Assembly (NCBI GenBank): GCA_964384375.1
Contig: CAYLLN010000025.1
Span: forward strand, 1 to 64,000
DNA from: CAYLLN01 sp964384375
GTDB lineage: Bacteria > Planctomycetota > Planctomycetia > Pirellulales > Pirellulaceae
Direction: 5' to 3'
Length of the DNA: 64,000 nt
Position 1 is the first letter of the stretch. Every line of letters begins with the position of its first letter. The translations under genes were made by a program, and so were the position numbers. The notes under the pieces are model-generated. The model searched no databases. It was not told the DNA's origin and was given only the letters and a program-made list of their open reading frames with translations. Below, in pieces: positions 15,301 through 22,434 of the stretch.

Positions 15301-16041
15301 TTGCTCCGCCAGATCGCTTCGCTCGGGCTCTCGGCCCGCATGGCGAACAAGCTGAAAGTCCGCCAGCCGCTGGCCAAGGTCGAGGTGATCCTTTCAGACC
15401 AGACACACCAATCCTGGCTGGAAGAGCACGACGAGCTACTGCGCGACGAGCTCAACGTTAAAACGATCGAGTACACCAAGGACGCCGAGAAATACATCAC
15501 CTACCAGGTGCAGCCGAACTTCAAGCGCCTTGGTCCCCGGATCGGCAAGCTGCTGCCGGCGTGCAAGCAAACTCTTGGCAATGCCGACGGTGGCAAGCTG
15601 CTCGCGGAACTGACCGCGACTGGCAAGGTGACGCTCGACCTCGGCGGCGAGAAAATTGAGCTCGACAACGAGGACATCCAGGTCCGCCTGAATGCCAAGC
15701 CCGGCTGGGCCGCGGCCCAAGGATCGGGTTGCGTGGTGGTGCTCGCGACGGAGCTGACACCGGAACTCATCGGCGAAGGGCTCGCGCGTGACTTCGTCCG
15801 GCTGGTGCAGGACGAGCGGAAGAAGCTCGATTTGAACTTTACCGATCAAATCCAAATCGGTGTGACCGGAGCGTCCGCCGAGTTGCAACAGTCGCTGACC
15901 GCCCATCGCGAGTACATTTGCGGTGAGACGCTGGCGAATCAAGTATCCTTTGCCGCGGCGGCGAATGGTGGGACCGTTGAGGCCGAGCTAGGCGATGAGA
16001 AAATCCGCCTGATCGTTAGCAAGGCGCTCGCGAATGGCTAA
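12355..16041 (+). CDS. ileS: Isoleucyl-tRNA synthetase with three in-frame repeat insertions
   Basis: The enzyme charges tRNA-Ile. The HIGH motif is GMPHPGHCLTRAIKD (about residues 49-63), WWWAQGGTALSSGEVGQ and GWFYSQL mark the catalytic core, and KMSKSKRNY is the KMSKS loop (near 14452-14478). The long C-terminal part with TKDAEKYITYQVQPNFKRLG resembles the eukaryote-like (type 2) IleS. At 1228 residues it is over 100 longer than usual. Three low-complexity blocks account for part of this: about 14301-14392 (GLGAGGSGLGG...PNPEPRTPNP), 14688-14771 (SGGREAPDDVAQS...HASRSP) and 15144-15218 (GLGLGVRAREG...). Each corresponds to an inverted-repeat DNA element that keeps the frame open. The 3' end overlaps purN by 8 bp. 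Confidence 0.96.
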   Translation: MFDAVSANTSFPQQEEAILRFWKERKVYEQSLAGRDGAPKFVFYEGPPTANGMPHPGHCLTRAIKDLFPRYKTMRGYLCERKAGWDTHGLPVEVEVCKELGIHAKEEIEAFGIEPFIHKCQESVWRYMQEWERLTERLGFWVNLKEAYVTYHQSFVESVWWSLKNLFDRGLLYQGHKIVWWWAQGGTALSSGEVGQGYREVADPSVYVLFPLLDESGNKTDTSLLVWTTTPWTLPSNQFVAVHPDLEYATVVDSETGERLIMASALVETIAGKVKRELQVEATKPGYSLLGLRYAPPFSYFHEREGNLEGTLHEDEGLVWYQRLLNRAPIESIGKHTNKEKDYRAWRVVPAEFVTTESGTGVVHQAPAFGEVDFQVLTEEQSRFRPGEGPQLINAVGPDGKFTAEAPDYQGRWVKDCDKDITRRLKDEGKLYHQEQYLHDYPFCWRAEQDPLIQYPRRSWFIKTTAFKDAMLANNEQINWLPEHIKHGRFGNFLESNVDWALSRERYWGTPLPIWVCEQTGKMEAVASYDELLTKPGMTGAEVWAAAKKANPSLVDDLKVHKPYIDAITYDSPFAAGSRMKRVTEVIDCWYDSGAMPFAQWGYRGEDGPAPAAAKFHDQFPADFISEALDQTRGWFYSQLAISTMLFSEGLGAGGSGLGGAPSPPNPEPRTPNPQFTADYPHPFKNCIVLGLMLGEDGQKMSKSKRNYREPREIFDKYGADALRWYFFATQPPWTTIRYAERAIKDTIPEFILRLWNCYSFFVNYANSNDKFEPEKLQASGGREAPDDVAQSGMQSHREAHASRSPFQLNSADLANAKGFRPISQRSELDRWILSELNRTIAAVVERMDAYDNYEACKRLNAFVDGLSNWYVRRSRDRFWAAMDAAHQQDKLDAYWTLYETLLTTAKLIAPFTPFLAEALWRNLAGVFNEGLGLGVRAREGEPLSPTLAPSPSPSVAESVHLCDFPTADQSAIDETLSTRMELLRQIASLGLSARMANKLKVRQPLAKVEVILSDQTHQSWLEEHDELLRDELNVKTIEYTKDAEKYITYQVQPNFKRLGPRIGKLLPACKQTLGNADGGKLLAELTATGKVTLDLGGEKIELDNEDIQVRLNAKPGWAAAQGSGCVVVLATELTPELIGEGLARDFVRLVQDERKKLDLNFTDQIQIGVTGASAELQQSLTAHREYICGETLANQVSFAAAANGGTVEAELGDEKIRLIVSKALANG
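14301..14392. repeat. G-rich/C-rich inverted repeat inside ileS (insert 1)
   Basis: A left arm of GGGGCTGGGGGCTCGGGGCTGGGG type (about 14307-14332) faces a right arm with three CCCCGAA units (about 14351-14377). The translated sequence is Gly-rich then Pro-rich and has no counterpart in normal IleS just before the DYPHPFKNCIVLGL block that leads to KMSKS. Confidence 0.7.
14688..14771. repeat. 84-bp GGCGAGCGGG...CCCGCTCGCC element inside ileS (insert 2)
   Basis: The first 28 bp (14688-14715) and last 28 bp (14744-14771) are inverted repeats identical at 24 of 28 positions, and each arm has its own small hairpin. The length is exactly 28 codons, so the reading frame is kept. Related copies lie at 17629-17656 and 19085-19167. 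Confidence 0.85.
15144..15218. repeat. GGGCTAGGG inverted repeat inside ileS (insert 3)
   Basis: GGGCTAGGGGTTAGGGCTAGGG (15151-15172) faces its imperfect complement at 15194-15215. It encodes a Gly/Leu then Pro/Ser-rich loop between the anticodon-binding region blocks LWRNLAGVFN and ESVHLCDFP. Confidence 0.75.
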
Positions 16042-16654
16042 TCCACTCCCCATCGCCGTCCTCATCTCCGGCAGCGGTACCACGCTGCGGAATCTGATCG
16101 AGAAGGTGCGCGCGGGGACGCTGCCCGTCGAGATCAAGCTGGTCATTTCCAGCAAGCCGTCGGCTCGCGGACTGACGTATGCCGCGGAGGCTGGCATTCC
16201 GTCGCTGGTCGTCGAGAAGAAAAAGTCGGTCAGCGATGCGGAATTCAGCGAAGCGATCTTTGGTCCGTGTCGCGTGGCTGGCGTGAACTATGTCGTCATG
16301 GGCGGCTTCCTCAAGCACGTTCTCATTCCGCCCGACTTCGAGAACCGCGTCGTCAACATTCATCCGGCATTGATTCCTGCCTTCTGTGGCAAGGGGATGT
16401 ACGGCCTTGCCGTGCATCAAGCGGTGCTCGACTACGGCGCGAAGTTCACCGGCTGCACGGTCCACTTCGTCGATAACCAATACGACCACGGGCCCATCAT
16501 CCTGCAGCGGCCGGTGAAGGTGAGCGACGAAGACACAGCCGAGATTCTGCAGGCCCGCGTCTTCGCCACGGAATGCACGGCACTTCCCGATGCCCTCTCT
16601 CTGCTAGCAGCAGGCCGCGTCCACTTGAACGGCCGTCGAGTGCAAATCGACTAG
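16034..16654 (+). CDS. purN: Phosphoribosylglycinamide formyltransferase (GAR transformylase)
   Basis: PurN transfers the formyl group of 10-formyltetrahydrofolate to GAR in purine synthesis. This 206-residue protein has the expected N-terminal ISGSGTTLRNLIE phosphate-binding loop, the catalytic NIHPALIPAFCGKGMYG block (Asn and His) and the late DNQYDHGPIILQ with the catalytic Asp. It overlaps the end of ileS by 8 bp, so the two are translationally coupled, an unusual pairing of tRNA charging with purine synthesis that may just reflect compact packing. Confidence 0.95.
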   Translation: MANPLPIAVLISGSGTTLRNLIEKVRAGTLPVEIKLVISSKPSARGLTYAAEAGIPSLVVEKKKSVSDAEFSEAIFGPCRVAGVNYVVMGGFLKHVLIPPDFENRVVNIHPALIPAFCGKGMYGLAVHQAVLDYGAKFTGCTVHFVDNQYDHGPIILQRPVKVSDEDTAEILQARVFATECTALPDALSLLAAGRVHLNGRRVQID

Positions 16655-16731
16655 AGCGACTCTTGCTGCAAGTCTCTACTGCAAAGCCACTTGCAACGAA
16701 TTGCTCGCCATGAATGGCGATTCCATGCACG

Positions 16732-16755
16732 CTTGTGATAGATTTCTTTCACAAG
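16732..16755. promoter_or_regulatory. Inverted repeat CTTGTGA-N10-TCACAAG upstream of the BMC operon
   Basis: The 7-bp arms (16732-16738 and 16749-16755) are exact reverse complements and end 61 bp before the DeoR-family gene start codon, just upstream of a plausible promoter. This is a good operator candidate for the neighbouring DeoR protein or a CRP-type activator. Confidence 0.5.
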
Positions 16756-16759
16756 GTGA

Positions 16760-16787
16760 TTGCATTCCGTCACACACGCGTCATAAT
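16760..16787 (+). promoter_or_regulatory. Possible sigma-70-like promoter of the BMC operon
   Basis: TTGCAT (16760-16765) and CATAAT (16782-16787) with a 16-bp gap match -35/-10 boxes in 4 of 6 and 5 of 6 positions respectively. Transcription would start about 20-25 bp before the regulator ATG at 16817. Prediction by eye only. Confidence 0.35.
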
Positions 16788-16816
16788 TGGGGCAATCTGC
16801 GTGGACTGTGCCGCCT

Positions 16817-17641
16817 ATGATCCGTTCCAATTTGCCCGAAGACCGCCGCTCGCGACTGCTGGAGTTCATCCGGCTCCGCGGCTTCGCGTCGCTACCGGCA
16901 TTGGCGGAGGAACTGGCCGTTTCGGAATCGACGGTTCGCCGTGACCTAGATTTCCTCGAAGAGTCGGGGGTGGCTCAGCGGACGCACGGGGGCGTGTTCT
17001 ATACGGGACCGTCGCCGAAGCTCGCGCACTTCGATCAGCGGCAGTCCCAGAACTGGGACAGCAAACGCCGCATCGCGGTCGCCGCCAGCCGGCTCATCGA
17101 CGACAACGATACGGTCCTTCTCGACGGCGGCAGCACGACCTACGAGCTGGCTCAGCTTCTGGTCGGGCGTCCTCTGCAAGTGGTGACCAACTCGCTGCCG
17201 GTCGCGAACCTGTTCACGTCGAGCGACAGTGCGGACCTCGTGCTGGTCGGCGGCTACGTCCACGCGAAGACCGGTGTCTCGCTCGGGCCGTACGCCAACC
17301 AGATGCTCGCGGGGCTCAATGTTCGCCGGGCCGTGCTCAGTGTCGCAGGGGCGAGCGAACGGGGCTTTTACAACAGCAACCTCCTGCTCGTTGAAACCGA
17401 GCGGGCGATGATGAATGCCGCGGATGAAGTGATCGTCGTCGCCGACAGCACGAAGTTCAGCCACACGAGCCTCGCCCACCTGTGCAACCTCGCCGACATC
17501 GACGTGCTGGTGACCGACGACCAACTCGACGCGGCGTGGCGCGACCGACTGGCCGCTGCGGACGTGAGACTGATCGTGGCGGATACCGCTCAGAGTGAAC
17601 ACACACCATCCAACGGTAACGGCAGCTCATCAGGAGGCTGA
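16817..17641 (+). CDS. DeoR-family transcriptional regulator of the BMC operon
   Basis: From ATG 16817 the protein has 274 residues. The N-terminal helix-turn-helix reads LRGFASLPALAEELAVSESTVRRDLDFLEE, ending in THGGV as in DeoR repressors; the C-terminal sugar-phosphate sensor domain shows LLDGGSTTYELAQLL and VADSTKFSH. DeoR proteins usually bind a phosphorylated sugar, which here would fit a fuculose/rhamnulose phosphate or DHAP signal. An ATG-less extension to 16787 is possible but crosses the promoter. The last residues (GSSSGG) and the TGA stop lie inside a palindromic repeat (17629-17656), so the C-terminus may be a recent product of repeat insertion. Confidence 0.9.
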   Translation: MIRSNLPEDRRSRLLEFIRLRGFASLPALAEELAVSESTVRRDLDFLEESGVAQRTHGGVFYTGPSPKLAHFDQRQSQNWDSKRRIAVAASRLIDDNDTVLLDGGSTTYELAQLLVGRPLQVVTNSLPVANLFTSSDSADLVLVGGYVHAKTGVSLGPYANQMLAGLNVRRAVLSVAGASERGFYNSNLLLVETERAMMNAADEVIVVADSTKFSHTSLAHLCNLADIDVLVTDDQLDAAWRDRLAAADVRLIVADTAQSEHTPSNGNGSSSGG

Positions 17642-17656
17642 CACCTCCCGCTCGCC
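17629..17656. repeat. Half copy of the GGCGAGCGGG repeat overlapping the DeoR stop codon
   Basis: ATCAGGAGGCTGACACCTCCCGCTCGCC differs at three positions from the right arm of the ileS insert (14744-14771). The TGA of the regulator gene (17639-17641) is inside it. Confidence 0.75.
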
Positions 17657-17672
17657 TGACTAAACCTCTCCC

Positions 17673-18386
17673 ATGGCTCAACTCGACCGCTCCATCATCG
17701 AGAACATCGTCCGGCAGATCGTTCTGTCGCAGAGCGGCGGCGCGACCGCTTCTGCCCCCAAGCCAGCTGCTGCCGATTCCACCAAGCCGAATCTGATCGT
17801 CAGCATCTCTGCCCGCCACTGCCACCTGACCGACGAGCACGTCGAAATCCTCTTTGGCCCCGGCGCGAAGCTGATCCCGGAAAAGAACCTCTACCAGGAC
17901 GGCTTTTACGCTGCCGAGCAGACCGTGATGGTTGTCGGCCCGCGCCGCCGCATGCTGCCGACAGTTCGCGTGCTTGGTCCGACTCGTCCGGCCAGTCAGG
18001 TCGAACTGGCATTCACTGACTCAATCTCGCTCGGCATCGACGCTCCGGTTCGCCACAGCGGCAAGATCACCGGCACCCCCGGCTGCGTGCTCGTCGGCCC
18101 CAAGGGTGTGGTCGAACTGAGCGAAGGGGTGATCCGCGCCGCTCGCCACGTCCACATGAGTAACAAGGACGCCGACTTTTACGGCGTGAAGAACGGCGAC
18201 TTTATGAAACTGCGGATCGAAGCCCCGCAATGCACGGTCGTGTTCGAAGACCTGCTCGTGCGAGCCGATGCGACCAGCAAGCTCGAAGTTCACATCGATA
18301 CCGACGAAGGAAACGCCTGCTACCTCGACAGCGCGACCAAGGTCGAGCTGCTCAAGCAAGACGGCGGCTGCGGCTGCAAGCATTGA
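17673..18386 (+). CDS. pduL: PduL-type phosphotransacylase (BMC core enzyme)
   Basis: PduL exchanges CoA for phosphate on an acyl group, here probably lactyl- or propionyl-CoA, inside the microcompartment. Zinc-binding histidines are visible in the two repeated barrels: SARHCHL (H49, H51) and AARHVHMS (H159, H161), with the GPRR and LVGPKG phosphate/CoA blocks between. The N-terminus (LDRSIIENIVRQIVLS, about 4-19) is an amphipathic helix followed by an Ala/Pro linker, typical of an encapsulation peptide. The C-terminus ends GGCGCKH with vicinal cysteines. It lies 31 bp after the regulator gene. Confidence 0.93.
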   Translation: MAQLDRSIIENIVRQIVLSQSGGATASAPKPAAADSTKPNLIVSISARHCHLTDEHVEILFGPGAKLIPEKNLYQDGFYAAEQTVMVVGPRRRMLPTVRVLGPTRPASQVELAFTDSISLGIDAPVRHSGKITGTPGCVLVGPKGVVELSEGVIRAARHVHMSNKDADFYGVKNGDFMKLRIEAPQCTVVFEDLLVRADATSKLEVHIDTDEGNACYLDSATKVELLKQDGGCGCKH

Positions 18387-18438
18387 CCACTCACCACTCA
18401 CCACTCACCAACTACTTTCTGTTTTCTCGGAGACCCAC

Positions 18439-18738
18439 ATGGCCAAAGTTAACGAAGCACTCGGCATGATTGAAACGAAGGGCTTTATCGCCCTCCTCGA
18501 AGCGACCGACGCGATGCTCAAAGCCGCCAATGTCCAGCTTGTCGGCTGGGACAAGGTCGGCAGCGGGCTCGTCTCGGCGTTTGTCACCGGCGACGTCGCC
18601 GCCGTGAAGAGCGCCACCGACGCCGGCGCCGCAGCCGCCGGCCGCATCGGCGAAGTCGTCAGCGTGCAGGTGATTCCCCGCCCACACGACGACCTGCACA
18701 TCGTCCTGCCTCCAACCTTGAAGAAGGCGAAGGGCTAA
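18439..18738 (+). CDS. BMC-H shell protein 1
   Basis: This 99-residue protein is a hexamer-forming Pfam BMC-domain shell subunit: ALGMIETKGFIALLEATDAM at the N-terminus and GDVAAVKSATDAGAAAA in the middle are diagnostic. The pore loop reads KVGSG, the usual metabolite pore. A short C-terminal extension (LHIVLPPTLKKAKG) follows the domain. The ATG at 18439 (after CGGAGACCC) is preferred over upstream in-frame starts, which lie in the repeated spacer. It is one of two BMC-H genes in the operon. Confidence 0.95.
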   Translation: MAKVNEALGMIETKGFIALLEATDAMLKAANVQLVGWDKVGSGLVSAFVTGDVAAVKSATDAGAAAAGRIGEVVSVQVIPRPHDDLHIVLPPTLKKAKG

Positions 18739-18745
18739 GTAGTAG

Positions 18746-18762
18746 GCACACTCCGTGTGCCG
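18746..18762. repeat. Short hairpin GGCACAC-TCC-GTGTGCC
   Basis: A perfect 7-bp stem with a 3-nt loop lies between the two BMC-H genes. It could stabilise the upstream shell mRNA or adjust expression ratios; no U-run follows, so it is unlikely to be a strong terminator. Confidence 0.55.
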
Positions 18763-18812
18763 TAGCAGCACATAACCACTCCATTCACACACAACGCAAA
18801 GAACCACTCCAC

Positions 18813-19079
18813 ATGTCAGCTATCGGACTCATTGAAACCAAGGGCCTCATCGGCCTGGTCGAAGCCACCGACGCCATGGCCAAAGCGGCCAACGTGCAGA
18901 TCCTCAAGCGGGTCGGCATCGGCGGAGCGTTTGTCACCACGATCGTCACCGGCGACGTCGGCAGCGTCCGCGCGGCCGTTGAAGCGGGAGCCCAAGCCGC
19001 CCAGCAAGTCGGTGAACTCGTCGGCAGCCACGTCATCCCGCGACCGGCCGAAGGGCTGCTCGACGCGTTCCTTGGCTAA
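18813..19079 (+). CDS. BMC-H shell protein 2
   Basis: An 88-residue BMC-domain hexamer subunit with the start MSAIGLIETKGLIGLVEATDAM and the block TGDVGSVRAAVEAGAQAA. The pore-loop segment reads RVGIGGAF rather than KVGSGLV in the first shell protein, so the two hexamers should have pores of different size or polarity. Shorter than the first BMC-H, with no C-terminal extension. Confidence 0.95.
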   Translation: MSAIGLIETKGLIGLVEATDAMAKAANVQILKRVGIGGAFVTTIVTGDVGSVRAAVEAGAQAAQQVGELVGSHVIPRPAEGLLDAFLG

Positions 19080-19084
19080 TTCCC

Positions 19085-19190
19085 GGCGAGCGGGAGGCGT
19101 CAGCCTCCCGATGATTCGCCCGTCTGTGCTTCCTTCTGCCTCAGTGGGCTTACGCCCACCGCTCGCCGAAGAGGACACCCACCGCTCGCC
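19085..19190. repeat. GGCGAGCGGG/CCGCTCGCC repeat cluster between BMC-H and ackA
   Basis: GGCGAGCGGGAGGCGTCAGCCTCCCGATGA (19085-19114) is near-identical to the arms of the ileS insert. Further on are a second hairpin (GTGGGCTTACGCCCAC, 19144-19159) ending CGCTCGCC and a third partial copy (CCACCGCTCGCC, about 19179-19190). Together they fill the 140-bp gap. Confidence 0.75.
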
Positions 19191-19219
19191 ATCATTACCT
19201 GCAACGGATTGCCCCACCC

Positions 19220-20404
19220 ATGAAAATCCTCGTCGCCAACCTCGGCTCGACCAGCTTCAAGTATCGGCTCCTCGACATGGCCGATGAGCGAAGCCTCGCG
19301 CGCGGTGGTGTCGAGCGAATCGGCTCGGCCGAAAGCCCGTGCTTCGTCGAGATCGGTGGCAAGCGGCAGGAACTGAAGACGCCGGTGCCGGATCATGCGG
19401 TGGCGGTGCGGCAATGCCTCGTCCAGCTCACCGATCCTACGAGCGGTTGCCTCAAGGATGCGAGCGAAGTGGCGGCGATCGGCTTCAAGGCCGTGCATGG
19501 TGGACGGATCAGCGGCGTGCAGCGGGTGACACCCGATGTGCTGGCCGCGATGGAGGAAATGAGTCTGGTCGCCCCGGCTCACAATCCGCCGTACATCAAA
19601 TCGATGCGGCTCTTGGCCGAGAAGCTGCCGGAGATTCCGCTGGTCGCAGCGTTCGAGACCGGCTTTCACGCCACGATCGACGATCGACTGCGATACTACC
19701 CCGCGCCGTTTGAGTGGGCCGAAAAGCTGCACATCAAACGCTGGGGATTCCACGGCGCGAGCCACCGCTACATCGCTCAGCGAACGAGCCAACTCCTCGG
19801 CCGCTACGATCTGCGGATCATCTCGTGCCACCTTGGCGGCAGCAACAGCCTCTGTGCCATTCGCGGCCAGCAAAGCGTCGCGACGAGCATGGGGATGAGC
19901 CCGCAGACCGGCCTGCCGCACAACAACCGCGTCGGCGATTTCGACCCGTTCGCAATCCCGCTGATCATGCAGTCCGAGGGGATGTCGCTGCACCAGGTGC
20001 TCGACACGCTGGCCGAGAAATCGGGCCTGCTCGGGCTCTCCGGCATCAGCGGCGACATCCGCGACCTGGAAGAAGCCGCCGCCCAAGGCAAGGCACGGGC
20101 CCGCCTCGCGCTCGATGTGTTTGTGGCCGAAATCCGCCGGCACTTGGGCGGCTTGCTGGTGGAGCTCGGATGCGTCGATGCCATCGTCTTCACCGGCGGC
20201 ATCGGCGAGAACGGCATCAACATTCGCTCCGGCGTTTGTGCCAACCTCGCGGAACTGGGGATCGAACTCGATCCGGCCCTCAACGCGAAAGCCAAGGGGG
20301 AAGCCTGCGTGAGCAGCGCCGCCAGCCGGGTGCAGGTCTGGACGATTCCCACGAACGAAGAACTCGTTGTCGCCCGCCAAACGAAACACGTGCTCGAAAG
20401 CTGA
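19220..20404 (+). CDS. ackA: Acetate/propionate kinase
   Basis: This 394-residue enzyme converts the acyl phosphate released by PduL to the acid with ATP formation. Landmarks are the N-terminal phosphate loop VANLGSTSFKYRLLD, GFKAVHGGRISG, FETGFHATI, GFHGASHRYIAQ, CHLGGSNSLCAI, DFDPFAIPLIM and FTGGIGENG, all ASKHA-family acetate-kinase blocks. The first blocks diverge somewhat from housekeeping AckA (GFHGASH instead of the usual RYGFHGTSH), fitting a dedicated BMC kinase that may act on lactyl phosphate. It probably functions outside the shell, as no encapsulation helix is evident. Confidence 0.92.
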   Translation: MKILVANLGSTSFKYRLLDMADERSLARGGVERIGSAESPCFVEIGGKRQELKTPVPDHAVAVRQCLVQLTDPTSGCLKDASEVAAIGFKAVHGGRISGVQRVTPDVLAAMEEMSLVAPAHNPPYIKSMRLLAEKLPEIPLVAAFETGFHATIDDRLRYYPAPFEWAEKLHIKRWGFHGASHRYIAQRTSQLLGRYDLRIISCHLGGSNSLCAIRGQQSVATSMGMSPQTGLPHNNRVGDFDPFAIPLIMQSEGMSLHQVLDTLAEKSGLLGLSGISGDIRDLEEAAAQGKARARLALDVFVAEIRRHLGGLLVELGCVDAIVFTGGIGENGINIRSGVCANLAELGIELDPALNAKAKGEACVSSAASRVQVWTIPTNEELVVARQTKHVLES

Positions 20405-20407
20405 ACC

Positions 20408-20719
20408 ATGTTCGTCGCCAAAGTCACCGGCTCGCTCGTCTCGACCCAAAAGGTCGAAGCGATGAAGGGCTGCAAACTGCTGATTGTCGAGCCGTACCGT
20501 GTCGATCCAGCCGAGCGGAAGAGCCTGGTCACGACGGGCCGCACGTTTGTCGCCGTCGATATGCTCGGCGCCGGTGTCGGCGACTATGTCCTGCTCACGC
20601 AAGGAAGCAGCGCCCGCCTGACCCCCGAAACCAAAAACATGCCGATCGACGCGGTCGTTGTCGGCATCGTCGATCAGGTCCACGTCGATCAACAAAGCGT
20701 GTACTCACGCGAGAAATAA
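20408..20719 (+). CDS. BMC-P (EutN/CcmL) pentameric vertex protein 1
   Basis: A 103-residue EutN/CcmL-domain protein: MFVAKVTGSLVSTQKVEAMKG, KLLIVEPY, FVAVDMLGAGVGDYVLLTQGSSAR and the C-terminal DAVVVGIVDQVHVD are the standard blocks. Such pentamers cap the vertices of the icosahedral shell. The start is 3 bp after the ackA stop. Confidence 0.93.
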   Translation: MFVAKVTGSLVSTQKVEAMKGCKLLIVEPYRVDPAERKSLVTTGRTFVAVDMLGAGVGDYVLLTQGSSARLTPETKNMPIDAVVVGIVDQVHVDQQSVYSREK

Positions 20720-20725
20720 CCTCCC

Positions 20726-22171
20726 ATGCAAATCAACGAAGCCCTCATCCGCAGCGTCGTCGCCCAGGTGCTGAGCGAAGTCAGCCGGTCCAATGGCGCG
20801 CCCGTTGCCGGCAAATCGTTCGCCGGCCGCCACGGCATCTTCACCTGCCCCGACGAAGCGGTCGCTGCCGCTCGCGAAGCCTTTGAACGGCTTTCGGAGC
20901 GAACGATTGAAGACCGCAAGCGGATCATCGACCACATCCGCCGCATCTCGATCGACAACTGCGTCGAGCTCGGCACGATGGAGATGAACGAGACCAAGAT
21001 CGGCCGTCTCGTCCACAAGATCGAAAAGCTGAAGACACTCGGCGAAAAGACGCCGGGCGTCGAGTTCATGCGAAGCGAAGTCTTCAGCGGCGACCGCGGC
21101 CTGGCCGTCATCGAGCACGCCCCTTTCGGCGTCATCGGCGCAATTACGCCCGTGACGCATTCGCTGCCGACGATCACCGGCAATGCCGTCAGTATGCTCG
21201 CCTCGGGCAACACGGTCGTCGTCAACCCGCATCCCAGCGGCAAGAAGGTCGCTGCCGAAGGGGTCCGCCGCTTCAACCAGGCGATCTACCGCGATTTAGG
21301 AATCGACAACCTGATCTGCGTCATTGCCGAGCCGACGCTCGACACGGCCAACGCCCTGTTCGCCCATCGCGGCATCAACATGATCTGCGTCACGGGCGGC
21401 CCTGCCGTCGCCCGGGCAGCTCTGAAGTCGGGCAAGCGGGCCGTTGTCGCCGGGCCGGGGAATCCCCCGGTTGTCGTCGATGAAACAGCTGATCTGGACA
21501 ATGCGGCCCGCTGCATCATTCGGGGCGGGGCGTACGACAACAACCTGCTCTGCATCGCCGAGAAAGAGGTCTTCGTCGTCGGCTCCGTCTTCGACGCGAT
21601 GATGGCCGCGATGGAACGTGCCGGCGCCGCCCGGTTGAACGCTCGCGAAGTCGATGCCCTCACGAAGGCGGCCATCGTTCAAGTCGGCGAAGGGGAGCAC
21701 AAACACGACGCCCCCAGTAAGGATTTCCTCGGCCAGGACGCGGCGGTCCTCGCCAAAGCCGCCGGCAAGAGCGTCTCGGACAAGGTCGAGCTGATCTTCG
21801 GCGAAACGGATCTCGCCAACCCATTCGTCCCCGTCGAGCAGATGATGCCGTTCGTTCCGTTCGTCCGCTGCAAGAGCGTCGAAGAAGCGATCGACCGGGC
21901 CAAAGAGGCCGAACACGGCTTCCGGCACACGAGCATCATCCACTCGAACAACGTGAAAAACATGACCCGCATGGGCCGCATCATGGACACGACCCTGTTC
22001 GTGAAAAACGGCCCCTGCATGGCGTCGCTCGGCCTCGGGGGCGAGGGGTACCTTTCGTTCTCGATCGCCGGCCCGACCGGCGAAGGCGTGACCACGCCGC
22101 TCACGTTTACCCGCGAGCGGCGCTGCTCGTTGATTGATGACCTGTGTGTTCTTGGAAAACCGAAACACTAA
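20726..22171 (+). CDS. CoA-acylating aldehyde dehydrogenase (PduP/EutE-like, BMC-targeted)
   Basis: This 481-residue enzyme oxidises an aldehyde, here probably lactaldehyde, to its CoA thioester with NAD. Visible are PFGVIGAITPVTHSLPT (cofactor region), MICVTGGPAVARAAL and the catalytic Cys C276 in DNNLLCIAEKE. The N-terminus MQINEALIRSVVAQVLSEV is a short amphipathic helix with a flexible linker after it, like the encapsulation peptides of PduP. It lies directly between two BMC-P genes, and its product would feed PduL. Confidence 0.93.
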   Translation: MQINEALIRSVVAQVLSEVSRSNGAPVAGKSFAGRHGIFTCPDEAVAAAREAFERLSERTIEDRKRIIDHIRRISIDNCVELGTMEMNETKIGRLVHKIEKLKTLGEKTPGVEFMRSEVFSGDRGLAVIEHAPFGVIGAITPVTHSLPTITGNAVSMLASGNTVVVNPHPSGKKVAAEGVRRFNQAIYRDLGIDNLICVIAEPTLDTANALFAHRGINMICVTGGPAVARAALKSGKRAVVAGPGNPPVVVDETADLDNAARCIIRGGAYDNNLLCIAEKEVFVVGSVFDAMMAAMERAGAARLNAREVDALTKAAIVQVGEGEHKHDAPSKDFLGQDAAVLAKAAGKSVSDKVELIFGETDLANPFVPVEQMMPFVPFVRCKSVEEAIDRAKEAEHGFRHTSIIHSNNVKNMTRMGRIMDTTLFVKNGPCMASLGLGGEGYLSFSIAGPTGEGVTTPLTFTRERRCSLIDDLCVLGKPKH

Positions 22172-22173
22172 CC

Positions 22174-22434
22174 ATGCAACTTGGACTTGTCGTCGGAACC
22201 GCGACCTCCACCGTCAAGCACGCCACGATGCGCGGCCAGAAGCTGCTCATCGTGCAGCCGCTGATGGCCGACGGTCGCACGCCCGACGGCGATCCGCAGA
22301 TCGCGGTGGATGCTGTCGGAGCGGGCAAGGGCGAGAAGGTGATGATTACGAGCGATGGGAAATTCATGCGGGAGGTTCTCAAGGCCGAAGCGACGCCGGT
22401 GCGTTGGTCGGTGATTGGGATCAGCGACGCATGA
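22174..22434 (+). CDS. BMC-P (EutN/CcmL) pentameric vertex protein 2
   Basis: An 86-residue EutN/CcmL-domain protein starting at ATG 22174 (MQLGLVVGTATSTVKHATMRG), with KLLIVQPLMADG and AVDAVGAGKGEKVMITSDG. It begins 2 bp after the dehydrogenase stop, and its own TGA overlaps the ATG of the next gene (ATGA, 22431-22434). Confidence 0.92.
   Translation: MQLGLVVGTATSTVKHATMRGQKLLIVQPLMADGRTPDGDPQIAVDAVGAGKGEKVMITSDGKFMREVLKAEATPVRWSVIGISDA

Noticed and set aside
19100..20695. A 531-codon minus-strand open frame opposite ackA
   Set aside because: It only mirrors ackA and the neighbouring BMC-P gene, with no motif of its own.
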